DNA from: RUG12395 sp045541735
Lineage (GTDB): Bacteria > Bacillota > Clostridia > Oscillospirales > CAG-272
DNA: 61,783 nucleotides
Direction of reading: 5' to 3'
Assembly (NCBI GenBank): GCA_045541735.1
Contig: JAZQJQ010000086.1
Coordinates: forward strand, 1 to 61,783
The position numbers and the translations under genes are program-made. Numbering within the stretch: position 1 is the stretch's first letter; the number at the start of each line of letters is the position of its first letter. The notes beneath the pieces are model-generated. The model saw nothing but the letters and a program-made list of their open reading frames with translations, searched no databases and had not been told where the DNA came from. Below, piece by piece: positions 8,193 through 17,263 of this stretch.

Positions 8193-9743
8193 ATGACAAA
8201 GCGCGCGCTATCATTGCTTTTGGCAGCTCTTATGCTGTCCACTACTTTTATGTTTGCTGCTTGCGGCGGTGATACCCCAAGCACCACCACTCCCGCAGCG
8301 ATCGACGGTAGCACTCCCGCTCCCGGTGCTGATGCCACAAATCCGCCCGAGGATACGACCGCAGGCCTTGATATTCCCGATGAGAATATGGACGGCTACG
8401 AATTTCTTATGTACGAGGTGCAGTTCGGAACCGATGTGGTTTCTTTTGACTTCGTATATGCTGAAGAAGGCGGCACCGTGCTTGATGAAGCAAAGTATAA
8501 GAGAAACTCTCTCGTAGAGGAGAAGTTCAACATAGTGTTGGCTACGGATACGGCAAAGGCGACCTCCACCACCGGTTCGGCTGAGGGCTACAGCAAAATG
8601 CTGCAGGCAAAGAACACAAACACCGCTACGTATGATCTGATAGTTATGCCAGCATACGATCAGACTAAGCTTGCTGAAAACGGCGGTCTTTATAACCTTT
8701 TGTCTGTTCCTTATCTTGATACTTCATCCGAATACTGGGATCAGAGCGGAGTAAAGGAGCTGACCATCAAGGATACTCTCTTCTTCCTTGCGGGAGACTT
8801 CTCTATCAACTCTTTCTCTGCCGTAGTTGCAATTGCTTTTAACAAGGAACTCGCAAAGGAGAGGGGAATAAACGATCTTTACACACTTGCAAACGAGGGT
8901 AAGTGGACCTTTGATAAGTTCCAGGAATATACCAGACTTGTTTCCGAAGATCTCAACGGTGACGATAAGTTCACAAATCTGGATCTTTACGGTGCACTCT
9001 GCTGGGACGATGCTATCTACGCTATAGTTCACTCCGCAAATTCAAGGTGTGCGTACGTTGACGATAACGGCGACCTTGTTCTCGGTCTCGGCTCCGAGGC
9101 TGCTTACACCGCATACAACAATTTTGTAAACTTCTCTAAGGAAGATTGCTTCCTCCGTTATCAGGTCAAGTTCAAGGAAGACGGAACCTGGACAGACAGC
9201 TCCGGATCCAAGTACGGACTGGAAATGTTCTCCAACAGCCAGGGACTCTTCTTCCTCAGCACCGTCGGCTCTATTTCCAACAACTTCCGTGATATGGACG
9301 TGGACTACGGTATCATTCCTATGTTCAAGGCAAACTCCGGTGTTGATAAATACTACAGCTCTGTTGCTCCTTACTCCGCACGCTTCCTCGGACTTCCCGT
9401 TCATCAGAACGATATAGAGGTGACCGGCAAGGTGCTTGAGAGCATCGGTTACTTCTCCACCAGCACCATCGTTCCCGCGTACTATGATAAGACCCTTAAC
9501 GGCTCCGTTGTCCGTGACGAGGAAAGCTCCCCTATGCTTGATCTCATTTTTGAGACCAGAGTATTCGACCTTGGTTACTTCTATCAGCCCGGCAACATCA
9601 ACAAGGAGCTTATTTACCAATTCCGTAAAGCTAACGCGGACTGGATGTCCACCTACGCTAAGAAGGAAAAGACCGCTAACGTGTACCTCAAGAAAATCAA
9701 CACGTCTCTCTCCAAGCTCGCCGATGAATGGGCAGCTGAGTAA
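8193..9743 (+). CDS. Extracellular solute-binding lipoprotein (paralogue 1)
   Basis: The 516-aa protein starts with a lipoprotein signal and lipobox FAAC (Cys near residue 23), then a Thr/Pro-rich linker of about 35 residues. The body looks like a family-1 solute-binding protein (sugar-type ABC receptor): it contains YDLIVMPAYDQTKLAENG, a domain with NGDDKFTNLDLYG that resembles a calcium-binding loop, and a C-terminal helical region. It would sit on the outer face of the membrane and present a sugar or oligosaccharide to a permease. No permease or ATPase gene is nearby. The next gene is a close tandem paralogue, and a strong terminator separates them. Confidence 0.8.
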   Translation: MTKRALSLLLAALMLSTTFMFAACGGDTPSTTTPAAIDGSTPAPGADATNPPEDTTAGLDIPDENMDGYEFLMYEVQFGTDVVSFDFVYAEEGGTVLDEAKYKRNSLVEEKFNIVLATDTAKATSTTGSAEGYSKMLQAKNTNTATYDLIVMPAYDQTKLAENGGLYNLLSVPYLDTSSEYWDQSGVKELTIKDTLFFLAGDFSINSFSAVVAIAFNKELAKERGINDLYTLANEGKWTFDKFQEYTRLVSEDLNGDDKFTNLDLYGALCWDDAIYAIVHSANSRCAYVDDNGDLVLGLGSEAAYTAYNNFVNFSKEDCFLRYQVKFKEDGTWTDSSGSKYGLEMFSNSQGLFFLSTVGSISNNFRDMDVDYGIIPMFKANSGVDKYYSSVAPYSARFLGLPVHQNDIEVTGKVLESIGYFSTSTIVPAYYDKTLNGSVVRDEESSPMLDLIFETRVFDLGYFYQPGNINKELIYQFRKANADWMSTYAKKEKTANVYLKKINTSLSKLADEWAAE

Positions 9744-9755
9744 TTACATAAGGCA

Positions 9756-9789
9756 AACCGGCTCCGCAACAGCGGAGCCGGGTTTTTTG
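9756..9789 (+). terminator. Intrinsic terminator of first lipoprotein
   Basis: A 10-bp stem CCGGCTCCGC (9758-9767) pairs with GCGGAGCCGG after a 4-base loop, then TTTTTT. Confidence 0.9.
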
Positions 9790-9813
9790 ATGAATGAGGA
9801 ATAATGAAGATTC

Positions 9814-9880
9814 AAAACCGCCCGGCGGGATCCTTAGGCCTCTTTACCTCCCCAAGGATGATATGCACGGGCGGTTTTTT
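9814..9880. terminator. Composite palindromic terminator (copy b)
   Basis: Arms AAAACCGCCCG and CGGGCGGTTTT enclose a loop with GGATCCTT and AAGGATGAT. It is the second of two terminators in a row behind the same gene, so it looks inserted rather than needed. Confidence 0.7.
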
Positions 9881-10056
9881 GACTTGATCATTCATTATTC
9901 ATTCCTGCGGGCGCGCCTCTCTCGGAAAATAAACATCAAGGTAATAATTTTAAACTTTTTTATCAAAAAAGTTACCGTGAATTGTTCCGTTTTCATAAAA
10001 AACTACTCAATGTTTTGTCGCAGTATACGAAAAACTGCGGCTGTAATTATGTAATC

Positions 10057-10085
10057 TTGACAATGAATTGTTTTTGTAGTACAAT
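10057..10085 (+). promoter_or_regulatory. Strong promoter of second lipoprotein
   Basis: TTGACA (10057-10062), 17-base spacer, TACAAT (10080-10085). With the codon bias of the gene that follows, this points to high expression. Confidence 0.85.
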
Positions 10086-10163
10086 ATATGCGTAAATAAA
10101 TGCGAATTTTTCGGATCTTTACCGGGAAATTCGATTTGTATTTTATTATGAAAGGAAAAAACT

Positions 10164-11714
10164 ATGAAGAAGCGTGCTTTATCATTGCTTTTGGCAGTTC
10201 TTATGCTGTCCACCACTCTCCTTTTTGCTGCTTGCGGCGGCGAAAGCGGAAACACCACCACCCCTGCAGTGACCGATCCTTCCAATCCCGGTGGAGACGT
10301 TACCGATCCTCCTGCTGACACCACTGCTCCTTTTGCTATCGAAGATGAAGACCTCGAAGAGTATGAGTTTATGGTATACGAAGTGTACCTTGACAACTTC
10401 TTTTCTTCCGGTGACTTTACCTATACCGAGGGCTCCGGCTCTGTGCTTGATGAGGCTAAGTACAAGAGAAATTCCCTTGTAGAAGAAAAGTTCAACATTA
10501 CCATTACCTCCGAGATCATCAAGGGTACAAATACCACCGGTTCTCCTCAGGGTTACAGCAAAATGCTGCAGGCAAAGAACGCAGGCGACCCGACCTACGA
10601 CCTCGTTGTACTCCCTGCATACGACCAGACCAAGCTTGCAGAGAACGGCGCTCTTTATGATATGAAGGCTGTTCCTCACCTCGACTTCACCGCTTCCTAC
10701 TGGGATCAGTCTGTTGTTGAGGACCTTACCATTAAGGACACTCTCTTCTTCCTTGTAGGTGACTATTCCATCGACGGTATCGATGCTTGCGTTGCTGTCA
10801 TATTCAACAAGGAGCTTGCTAAAGAAAAGGGCATCAACGATCTCTACACTCTTGTAGAGAACGGCGCTTGGACCTTTGATAAGTTCGCTGAATACACCAG
10901 AATGATCTCCCAGGACCTCAACGGTGACGATAAGTTCACCAATATGGACCTTTACGGTGCTCTTTCTTGGGACGATGCTATCTACGCTGTAGTTCATTCC
11001 GCCGGTGAGAAGTGTGCTTACATTGATGATAACGGCGACCTTGTTCTCGGTCTCGGTACCGAGGCGGTATACGATGCTTTCAGCAATTACGTAAACCTCT
11101 TCAAGGAAGACTGCGCTCTCCGTTATCAGGTCAAGTTTGCCGATAACGGCACTTGGAAGGACGACTCCGCATCTCTCTACGGCCGCGAGATGTTCGCAAA
11201 CAGCCAGGGTCTCTTCTACATAGGCACCATCGCAACTGCATCCAGCTCCTTCCGTGATATGGACGTTGACTACGGTATCCTTCCTATGTTCAAGGCTAAC
11301 AGCTCCGTAGACAGCTACTACGGTTCCGTTGCTCCTTACTCTGCACGTTTCCTCGGTGCTCCTCTCCATCAGAATGACGTAGAGATCCTCGGTAAGGTTC
11401 TCGAGACCATCTCCTACTTCTCCTCCAGCACCATCATTCCCGCATATTACGATAAGACCCTCAACGGTACCGTTGTTCGTGACGAGGAAAGCTCTCCTAT
11501 GCTTGACATTATCCGTCAGAACCGTGTATACGACCTTGGTTACTTCTATCAGCCCGCTAACATCAACAAGAACCTCATTTATCAGTTCCGTGCTTCCAAC
11601 GCAGACTGGATGTCCACCTACGCTAAGATGGAAAAGACCGCTAACGTTTACCTCAAGAAGACCAACACTGCTCTCTCCAAGCTCGCCGACGAATGGGCAG
11701 CTGACAAGCAGTAA
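10164..11714 (+). CDS. Extracellular solute-binding lipoprotein (paralogue 2)
   Basis: This 516-aa protein is the same length as its upstream neighbour and alike along the whole sequence, differing most in the Thr/Pro linker and in parts of the first domain. Lipobox FAAC, YDLVVLPAYDQTKLAENG, NGDDKFTNMDLYG and the C-terminal helices are all kept. Codon use leans strongly to CTC, GCT, GGT, AAC, GAC and TTC, more so than in its neighbours, as in highly expressed genes. A consensus promoter precedes it. It probably arose by tandem duplication and may bind a related ligand. No transporter subunits are adjacent, so it must use a permease encoded elsewhere, or act as a binding lipoprotein only. Confidence 0.8.
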   Translation: MKKRALSLLLAVLMLSTTLLFAACGGESGNTTTPAVTDPSNPGGDVTDPPADTTAPFAIEDEDLEEYEFMVYEVYLDNFFSSGDFTYTEGSGSVLDEAKYKRNSLVEEKFNITITSEIIKGTNTTGSPQGYSKMLQAKNAGDPTYDLVVLPAYDQTKLAENGALYDMKAVPHLDFTASYWDQSVVEDLTIKDTLFFLVGDYSIDGIDACVAVIFNKELAKEKGINDLYTLVENGAWTFDKFAEYTRMISQDLNGDDKFTNMDLYGALSWDDAIYAVVHSAGEKCAYIDDNGDLVLGLGTEAVYDAFSNYVNLFKEDCALRYQVKFADNGTWKDDSASLYGREMFANSQGLFYIGTIATASSSFRDMDVDYGILPMFKANSSVDSYYGSVAPYSARFLGAPLHQNDVEILGKVLETISYFSSSTIIPAYYDKTLNGTVVRDEESSPMLDIIRQNRVYDLGYFYQPANINKNLIYQFRASNADWMSTYAKMEKTANVYLKKTNTALSKLADEWAADKQ

Positions 11715-11761
11715 TTACTTAATAAAAAATAAGGTCCGCATCAGCGGGGCCGATTTTTTTA
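11715..11761 (+). terminator. Terminator of second lipoprotein
   Basis: Imperfect stem GGTCCGC with GCGGGGCC around 11733-11751, followed by a run of seven T. It is weaker than the terminator of the first copy. Confidence 0.65.
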
Positions 11762-11792
11762 ATGAATGATGAATAATGAAGAATTAAGGTTG

Positions 11793-11860
11793 AAAACCGC
11801 CCGGCGTGATCCTTCGGTCGCTTCGCTTCCTCAAGGATGACGTGCACGGGCGGTTTTCTT
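11793..11860. terminator. Composite palindromic terminator (copy c)
   Basis: Arms AAAACCGCCCG and CGGGCGGTTTT with an inner TGATCCTTCGG and CAAGGATGACG. It again follows an ordinary terminator, and ATGAATGATGAATAATGAA stands just before it, as in copy b. Confidence 0.7.
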
Positions 11861-11882
11861 CATTATCTTTTAATTTTTATCT

Positions 11883-11990
11883 GCGGGCATGTTATCCGCC
11901 CGTTGCAGGGATGGGTGTTAAAAGTTATAAATTCCGCTCTGCGGAACGATACGATTGCGTTAGCAATCATAGTTGCGCATGTACGCGCGC
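11883..11990. repeat. Short hairpin series with TCATAG spacer
   Basis: In order: TTCCGC-TCT-GCGGAA, then GATTGC-GTTA-GCAATC, then TCATAG, then a GCGC palindrome. The same kinds of units recur at 57645-57753, showing a repeat family built from hairpins with TCATA spacers. It lies just behind the uracil permease stop. Confidence 0.5.
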
Positions 11991-13358
11991 TTATTCCTTG
12001 CGGCCCTTGGAAACGAGAACGTTTGTGAGGATGCCGAGGATGAGTGCGCAGGCGATAGCGGTGATGGTTACTTTGCCGATCGCCATCTTCATTCCTCCGA
12101 TACCCGTGATAAGGATAACGGAAGCGGTGAAGAGGTTTGCGTGATCCTCAAGATTTACCTTCTGGATCATCTTGAGTCCGGATACTGCGATAAATCCGTA
12201 AAGGGTAACGCAGACGCCGCCCATTACGCATCCGGGAATGGAATCAAGGAATGCAACGAAGGGGGAAATGAACGATATTACCAGTGCCATGATAGCGGTA
12301 GTGGTAATGGTCACAACGGAAGCATTGCCCGTAATAGCAACGCATCCTACAGACTCGCCGTAGGTGGTGTTAGGGCAGCCGCCGAAGATCGCGCCTACGA
12401 ACGAGCCGATACCGTCGCCGAGGAGCGTGCGGTGGAGCCCGGGTTCTTCAAGAAGATCGCTCTCGATAATGGAGGAGAGGTTCTTGTGGTCGGCAATGTG
12501 CTCTGCGAATACAACGAAAGCAACGGGAATGTACGCAACAGCGATGGTTGTAAGGTAGGATGCTTCAAAATCCTTAAAGCCCTTGAAGCCTTCGGCAAAT
12601 GTGAAATCGGGAACAGCAAGGAAGGTCTTGAGAGAAACGCCGCCGTCAACAAGCGCCTTGAAGGGCGCAAAGTCGATTATCATAAGCGCGGGGTTTTTGG
12701 TAAGAACGCCGATAACGGTGAACACGAGTGCAACTGCGTAGCCGGCAAGAATTCCGATAATAAAGGGAATAAGCTTTGCCATCTTTTTACCGTATACGGA
12801 GCAGATGATAACGACAGCCAGCGTAACGAGTGCGCAGATAAGAGATACGCAGCTGTTAGCGCTCATAATAAATGCGCCGTTTGCATCCTGCGGACCGTAG
12901 GAGAACACGTCCTTGATTGCCGCGCCCGCAAGGGAGAGACCGATAAGCGCGACTGTGGGACCGATAACTACGGGGGGCATAAGCTTGTTTATCCAGTTAA
13001 CGCCCGCAAGCTTAACGACAAGGGCGATAATTACGTAAACAAGTCCGGCAAACAGTGCTCCGATAAGCAGGCCGAGATAGCCGAGGGACATGGATGCGGC
13101 ACCTGCAAACGCCGCAGACATAGAACCGATAAATGCGAAAGAGGAGCCGAGGAAAACGGGGCTTTTAAACTTGGTGAAAAGCTGGTAAACTACGGTTCCC
13201 GCTCCTGCTCCGAAAAGCGCCGCGGAAGCGGACATTCCGTTACCCACTATCGCGGGTACGGCAATGGTTGCCGCCATAATGGCAAGAAGCTGTTGGACTG
13301 CAAAAACGATAAGCTGTCCGAACTTGGGTCTGTCTTTAACGTTGTAGATAAGTTTCAT
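11991..13358 (-). CDS. uraA: Uracil/xanthine permease, NCS2 family
   Basis: This 455-aa integral membrane protein has about 12-14 hydrophobic segments and would carry uracil, or possibly a purine, with protons into the cell. Visible NCS2 features are QQLLAIMAATIAVPAIVGNGM at the start, the FLGSSFAFIGSM segment, and GGCPNTTYGESVG in the conserved substrate-site region, which carries the family glutamate. The start MKLIYNVKD was chosen because GGAGGAAGT stands directly before it; an ATG five codons upstream has no such site. The AQQLLA-type opening favours UraA-like over purine transporters, but the substrate is not certain. Confidence 0.85.
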   Translation of the reverse strand: MKLIYNVKDRPKFGQLIVFAVQQLLAIMAATIAVPAIVGNGMSASAALFGAGAGTVVYQLFTKFKSPVFLGSSFAFIGSMSAAFAGAASMSLGYLGLLIGALFAGLVYVIIALVVKLAGVNWINKLMPPVVIGPTVALIGLSLAGAAIKDVFSYGPQDANGAFIMSANSCVSLICALVTLAVVIICSVYGKKMAKLIPFIIGILAGYAVALVFTVIGVLTKNPALMIIDFAPFKALVDGGVSLKTFLAVPDFTFAEGFKGFKDFEASYLTTIAVAYIPVAFVVFAEHIADHKNLSSIIESDLLEEPGLHRTLLGDGIGSFVGAIFGGCPNTTYGESVGCVAITGNASVVTITTTAIMALVISFISPFVAFLDSIPGCVMGGVCVTLYGFIAVSGLKMIQKVNLEDHANLFTASVILITGIGGMKMAIGKVTITAIACALILGILTNVLVSKGRKE

Positions 13359-13519
13359 ACTTCCTCCAAACAAAAATTTTTACAGAACCATTCTACCATT
13401 ATAAAAAACGCAAGTAAATCATTTTTCGACAGGTTTTGACGTTTCTCCCTTTTGCACAAAATCCGTGATGTATTTTTTATGCGTTAAGCCTCATAACTGA
13501 ATGAAATTTTATAAAACCC

Positions 13520-13548
13520 TTGAAAAAGGGGGGGACATATATTATAAT
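13520..13548 (+). promoter_or_regulatory. Promoter of yajC
   Basis: TTGAAA (13520-13525), 17-base spacer that includes a G-run, TATAAT (13543-13548). The yajC start lies 45 bases further on. Confidence 0.8.
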
Positions 13549-13592
13549 GTTTAGATGTATAGGTAAAATTATGCCCTTAGGAGGATTTTTAA

Positions 13593-13928
13593 ATGTTTTC
13601 TTATTTTCTTAACGAAGCTGCAACAGATACCGCAAATATGGGAGCAATGGGCGGTATGAGCACCATTATTATGCTTGTCGTTATTTTTGTTGCAATGTAT
13701 TTCATCGTTATTCGTCCCCAGAAAAAGCAGGAGAAGGAAAAGGCGCAGATGCTCAACGCTCTTCAGGTCGGCGACGAGATAACCACTATCGGCGGAATAA
13801 TCGGCAAGGTCATCAGCATCAAAGAAGAGACCTGCATGATCGAGACCGGCAAGGACAAGACCAGAATCCGTATTCTTAAGTCTTCCGTTGCACGTGTTGA
13901 CGTAAAAGCTGAAGATTCTATAGGTTAA
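13593..13928 (+). CDS. yajC: Preprotein translocase accessory subunit YajC
   Basis: YajC is a small partner of the SecDF-YajC complex that aids protein export. The 111-aa protein has a short outer segment, one transmembrane helix at about 23-40 (IIMLVVIFVAMYFIVI), then RPQKKQEKEKAQML and GDEITTIGGIIGKV, which are the family signature. GGAGG lies 10 bases before the start. The stop is directly followed by a palindromic repeat. Confidence 0.93.
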   Translation: MFSYFLNEAATDTANMGAMGGMSTIIMLVVIFVAMYFIVIRPQKKQEKEKAQMLNALQVGDEITTIGGIIGKVISIKEETCMIETGKDKTRIRILKSSVARVDVKAEDSIG

Positions 13929-13929
13929 A

Positions 13930-14087
13930 GGGAGCCTCCCTCATTGAGGGAGGGGGACCGCTTGCGGTGGAAGGAGTAATCGATTTAATGTAATTTGTTT
14001 TAGAAAACAAAAATGTTAACAGATTACAAGCAACTGCGGACTCCTTCAGTCGCCTACGGCGCCAGCTCCCTCAAGGAGGGAGCCTGA
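13930..14087. repeat. MITE-like palindromic repeat
   Basis: A 158-base element whose ends are inverted copies. The left end has GGAGCCTCCCTCATTGAGGG, then GGACCGCTTGCGGTGG and AAGGAGT. The right end, read on the other strand, has AGGCTCCCTCCTTGAGGGAG, a CGCCGTAGGCG hairpin and GAAGGAGT. It has no coding capacity. A fragment of the left end recurs at 22505-22535. It starts 2 bases after the yajC stop. Confidence 0.75.
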
Positions 14088-14155
14088 CGTTATTATAATC
14101 ATTTTCCTGCCCCTTACCGAATATAATGTACAAACCATTATTTCGGGAGGGGAAG

Positions 14156-14575
14156 ATGACAAAAACAAAAAAGAGAGGCACTGACCTGCCGCCCGCGGCG
14201 GATGTGCTTATCCGTATGTCACTTGCGTTTGTTTCCACGGCTGTTTTTGCCGTAATTTCCGTGCTTGCTGTAACGGCCGCGGTTTACGCAACGGATGATC
14301 CCGGTGCGCACGTTTCCGTTGGTGCGTACTGCGCACTCGCGCTTACCGCCGCAGCGTGCGGCACGTTCTCTGCGCTCTATTGCCGCAGATCGGCTTTTAC
14401 CTGTGCTCTCTCAACCTCCGGTACTGCCGTTTGCGTTATGCTTGCTTTTGCCGCCATATCGGGCGGTGTTGCACCGATATGTGTAACGGTGTATGCGGGT
14501 TTTATGCTCGTTTCCGTGCTGTTTGCGTGGATCTTTTCGCGCGATCAAGGAAAAAAACACAAAAGAAAAAGATAA
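14156..14575 (+). CDS. Small membrane protein, probable TIGR04086/YrzE family
   Basis: The 139-aa protein has a charged N-terminus (MTKTKKRG), four hydrophobic segments at about 20-45, 55-72, 80-100 and 103-123, and a very basic tail (KKHKRKR). TIGR04086 members have this length and topology and lie near yajC in Bacillota (yrzE next to yrbF in Bacillus subtilis), which is the main reason for the call. The start was placed at 14156 because GGGAGGGG stands right before it; an ATG 10 codons upstream lacks a site. Function is unknown, but the neighbourhood hints at membrane protein handling. Confidence 0.6.
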   Translation: MTKTKKRGTDLPPAADVLIRMSLAFVSTAVFAVISVLAVTAAVYATDDPGAHVSVGAYCALALTAAACGTFSALYCRRSAFTCALSTSGTAVCVMLAFAAISGGVAPICVTVYAGFMLVSVLFAWIFSRDQGKKHKRKR

Positions 14576-14614
14576 ATTTGCCGCATTGCGGCTATATAAA
14601 AGGATGTATTAACT

Positions 14615-17242
14615 ATGAGATGGATGTCACTTAACGAGGTGCGCGAAAAGTACCTTTCCTTTTTTGAATCCAAGAACCACCTGCGCCTGCCCAGCTATTC
14701 TCTCGTTCCCCGTAACGATAACAGCCTTCTTCTGATAAACTCCGGTATGGCACCTATGAAAAAGTTTTTCACCGGCGAGGAGGAGCCTCCGCGCCGCCGC
14801 GTGACCACCTGCCAGAAGTGTATCCGCACGCCTGATATCGACCGCGTTGGTATCACCGCGCGCCACGGAACCTTCTTTGAGATGCTTGGTAACTTCTCAT
14901 TTGGCGATTACTTTAAGGTAGAGGCTATCACTTGGGCGTGGGAGTTCCTTACCGAGTGTATGGAGATCCCCGCAGAGCTTCTTTACCCCTCTATTTTCGA
15001 GAATGACGAGGAAGCGTTTGAGATATGGACCAAGGTTGTCGGTGTTCCTGCAGAAAAGGTCATACGTATGGGACGCGAGGACAACTTCTGGGAGCACGGC
15101 TCCGGCCCCTGCGGTCCCTGCTCCGAGATATACTTCGACCGCGGTATCAAGTACGGATGCGGTTCTCCCGACTGCAAGCCCGGCTGTGACTGTGACCGCT
15201 TTATGGAGATCTGGAACAACGTATTCTCCCAGTTCAACAACGACGGCAACGGCAATTACACCGACCTCGTTCAGAAGAACATTGATACCGGCATGGGTCT
15301 GGAGCGTCTTGCCTGCGTACTGCAGGGCGTAGACAATCTCTTTGAGGTCGATACCGTAAGAAACATTCTGGATACCGTATGCTCTTACGCAGGTAAGAAG
15401 TACGGCGAAAACGAGAAGAACGATATCTCCATCCGCGTTGTTACCGACCATATCCGCGGAGCTTCCTTTATGATAAGCGACGGCATCCTCCCCTCTAACG
15501 AGGGAAGAGGCTACGTATTACGCCGTATTCTCCGCCGTGCCGCACGCCACGGCCGTCTGCTCGGCATTGAGCGCGCATTTCTTGCCGATCTCTGCGACGT
15601 TATGATCAATCAGAACGCAGGCGCATACCCCGAGCTTGAGGAGCGCCGCGAGTACATCAAGAAGGTCATTGCAATGGAGGAGGAGCGCTTCAACGCGAAG
15701 ATAGACTCCGGCCTCTCTATCCTTAACAAGCTTATCTCCGATACCAAGGCTTCCGGCGGAAACGCACTTCCTGCCGCAGGAGTATTCGAGCTTCACGATG
15801 CTTTCGGATTCCCCATCGACATCACCCGCGAGATAGTGGCGGATGCCGGTCTTTCCGTTGACGAGGAGGGCTTTACCGCTCTTATGAACGAGCAGCGCGC
15901 ACGTGCACGTGCCGCTCGCGCAAATATCGGCGGCTGGTCAGAAAGCTCCAAGTCCTATCTTGCCGATCTTCCCAAGACCGAGTTTTGCGGTTATTCCTCC
16001 GCAAAGACCGATGCAAAGGTCCTTTGCATTATCGCAGGCGACGATAAGCTTGATATGGTGACCGAGGGCGAGTTCACCGTAGTGCTTGACAAAACCTCCT
16101 TCTACGGAGAGGGCGGCGGTCAGGTAGGTGATACCGGTAAGCTTTATAACGATAATTTCACTGCCGAGGTCATCGACACCAAGAAGACCGACGGCATATA
16201 CCTCCACCTCTGCCGTGCCGTTTCCGGCACTCTCAGCGCCGGGGACACCCTCACTGCTGAAATAGATGCAGACCGCCGTGCCGCTATCGCGCGTAACCAC
16301 ACCACCTGCCATCTGCTTCAGGCGGCTCTGCGCCGTGTGCTAGGCACACACGTTGAGCAGGCAGGCTCCTACGTAGACGCTGAGCGTGTACGCTTCGACT
16401 TTACCCACTTTGCCGCTGTTACTCCCGACGAGCTCAAGCAGATCGAAGAGCTTGTAAACGGTGAGATCCTCCGCGGCGAGGCAGTCGTTACCACCGAGAC
16501 CGATATAGAAAGCGCAAAGAAGGCCGGTGCCATGGCGCTGTTCGGCGAAAAGTACGGCAGCACTGTCCGTATGGTAAAAGCAGGAGATTTCTCTACCGAG
16601 CTTTGCGGCGGCACTCACCTTGATAACACCGCAAAGGCAGGCCTCTTTAAAATAGTTTCCGAGTCATCCGTTGCCGCAGGTGTACGCCGTATCGAGGGTA
16701 CTACCGGCCTTGGCATTCTTGCCGAGCTTAATGCAAAAGATGATATTCTCGTTGCAGCCGCAAAGGAATTAAAGGCTACTTCCGTAAACGATCTTGTACG
16801 CCGTATCAATGCCCTTCAGGCAGAGATCAAGGAAGCAAAGCGCGAGCTTGAGTCTGCAAACGAAAAGCTTTCTGCCGCTAAGCTTGACGGCATTCTTGCA
16901 AACAAGAAGCAGGTCGGCTCCGTTTGTCTCATCGCGGCTGAGATAGATATGAAGCCAAATGCCGCACGCGCACTGTGCGACAAGATAAAAGCCGAGCACA
17001 GCGACTGCGTTGCACTCTTTGCCGCAGTTTCCGACGGCAAGCTCAACTTTGCAGCCGCTTGCGGTCCCGATGCCGTTAAGGCGGGCGCACATGCAGGCAA
17101 TCTCTGCAAGCAGGTAAGCGTTATCTGCGGCGGTAACGGCGGCGGACGCCCCGATTCCGCTATGTCCGGCGGTAAGGATCTCGCCAAAGTCAAGGATGCT
17201 CTTATCGCAGCTGAGTCTATTCTTGCAGGAATGTTGAAATAA
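14615..17242 (+). CDS. alaS: Alanyl-tRNA synthetase
   Basis: This class II synthetase of 875 aa charges tRNA-Ala and clears mischarged Ser and Gly. Domains in order: catalytic core (about 1-250) with RVTTCQKCIRTPDID and RHGTFFEMLGNFSFGDYFK, tRNA-binding helices (about 250-450), an editing domain with the metal ligands in NHTTCHLL and CGGTHLDN (about 560-700), and a C-terminal coiled coil plus DHHA1 domain ending GGNGGGRPDSAMSGGKD. The zinc-type insert CGSPDCKPGCDCDRF near residue 185 is typical of this enzyme. It starts 39 bases after the small membrane protein. Confidence 0.96.
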   Translation: MRWMSLNEVREKYLSFFESKNHLRLPSYSLVPRNDNSLLLINSGMAPMKKFFTGEEEPPRRRVTTCQKCIRTPDIDRVGITARHGTFFEMLGNFSFGDYFKVEAITWAWEFLTECMEIPAELLYPSIFENDEEAFEIWTKVVGVPAEKVIRMGREDNFWEHGSGPCGPCSEIYFDRGIKYGCGSPDCKPGCDCDRFMEIWNNVFSQFNNDGNGNYTDLVQKNIDTGMGLERLACVLQGVDNLFEVDTVRNILDTVCSYAGKKYGENEKNDISIRVVTDHIRGASFMISDGILPSNEGRGYVLRRILRRAARHGRLLGIERAFLADLCDVMINQNAGAYPELEERREYIKKVIAMEEERFNAKIDSGLSILNKLISDTKASGGNALPAAGVFELHDAFGFPIDITREIVADAGLSVDEEGFTALMNEQRARARAARANIGGWSESSKSYLADLPKTEFCGYSSAKTDAKVLCIIAGDDKLDMVTEGEFTVVLDKTSFYGEGGGQVGDTGKLYNDNFTAEVIDTKKTDGIYLHLCRAVSGTLSAGDTLTAEIDADRRAAIARNHTTCHLLQAALRRVLGTHVEQAGSYVDAERVRFDFTHFAAVTPDELKQIEELVNGEILRGEAVVTTETDIESAKKAGAMALFGEKYGSTVRMVKAGDFSTELCGGTHLDNTAKAGLFKIVSESSVAAGVRRIEGTTGLGILAELNAKDDILVAAAKELKATSVNDLVRRINALQAEIKEAKRELESANEKLSAAKLDGILANKKQVGSVCLIAAEIDMKPNAARALCDKIKAEHSDCVALFAAVSDGKLNFAAACGPDAVKAGAHAGNLCKQVSVICGGNGGGRPDSAMSGGKDLAKVKDALIAAESILAGMLK

Positions 17243-17263
17243 TTAAAAAACTATGACCTCTGC

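Larger units (their letters stand above)
9744..10163. other. Intergenic region between lipoprotein paralogues
   Basis: This 420-base gap holds no gene I can support. In order it contains the terminator of the first lipoprotein (9756-9789), a composite palindromic terminator (9814-9880) flanked by ATGAATGA-like and CATTCATTATTCATTC inverted segments, an AT-rich stretch, and the consensus promoter of the second lipoprotein (10057-10085). Confidence 0.7.

Noticed and set aside
11973..13439. 488-codon plus-strand frame opposite the uracil permease
   Set aside because: The translation is rich in Cys, His, Asn and Lys with no hydrophobic core, a mirror of the membrane protein on the minus strand.
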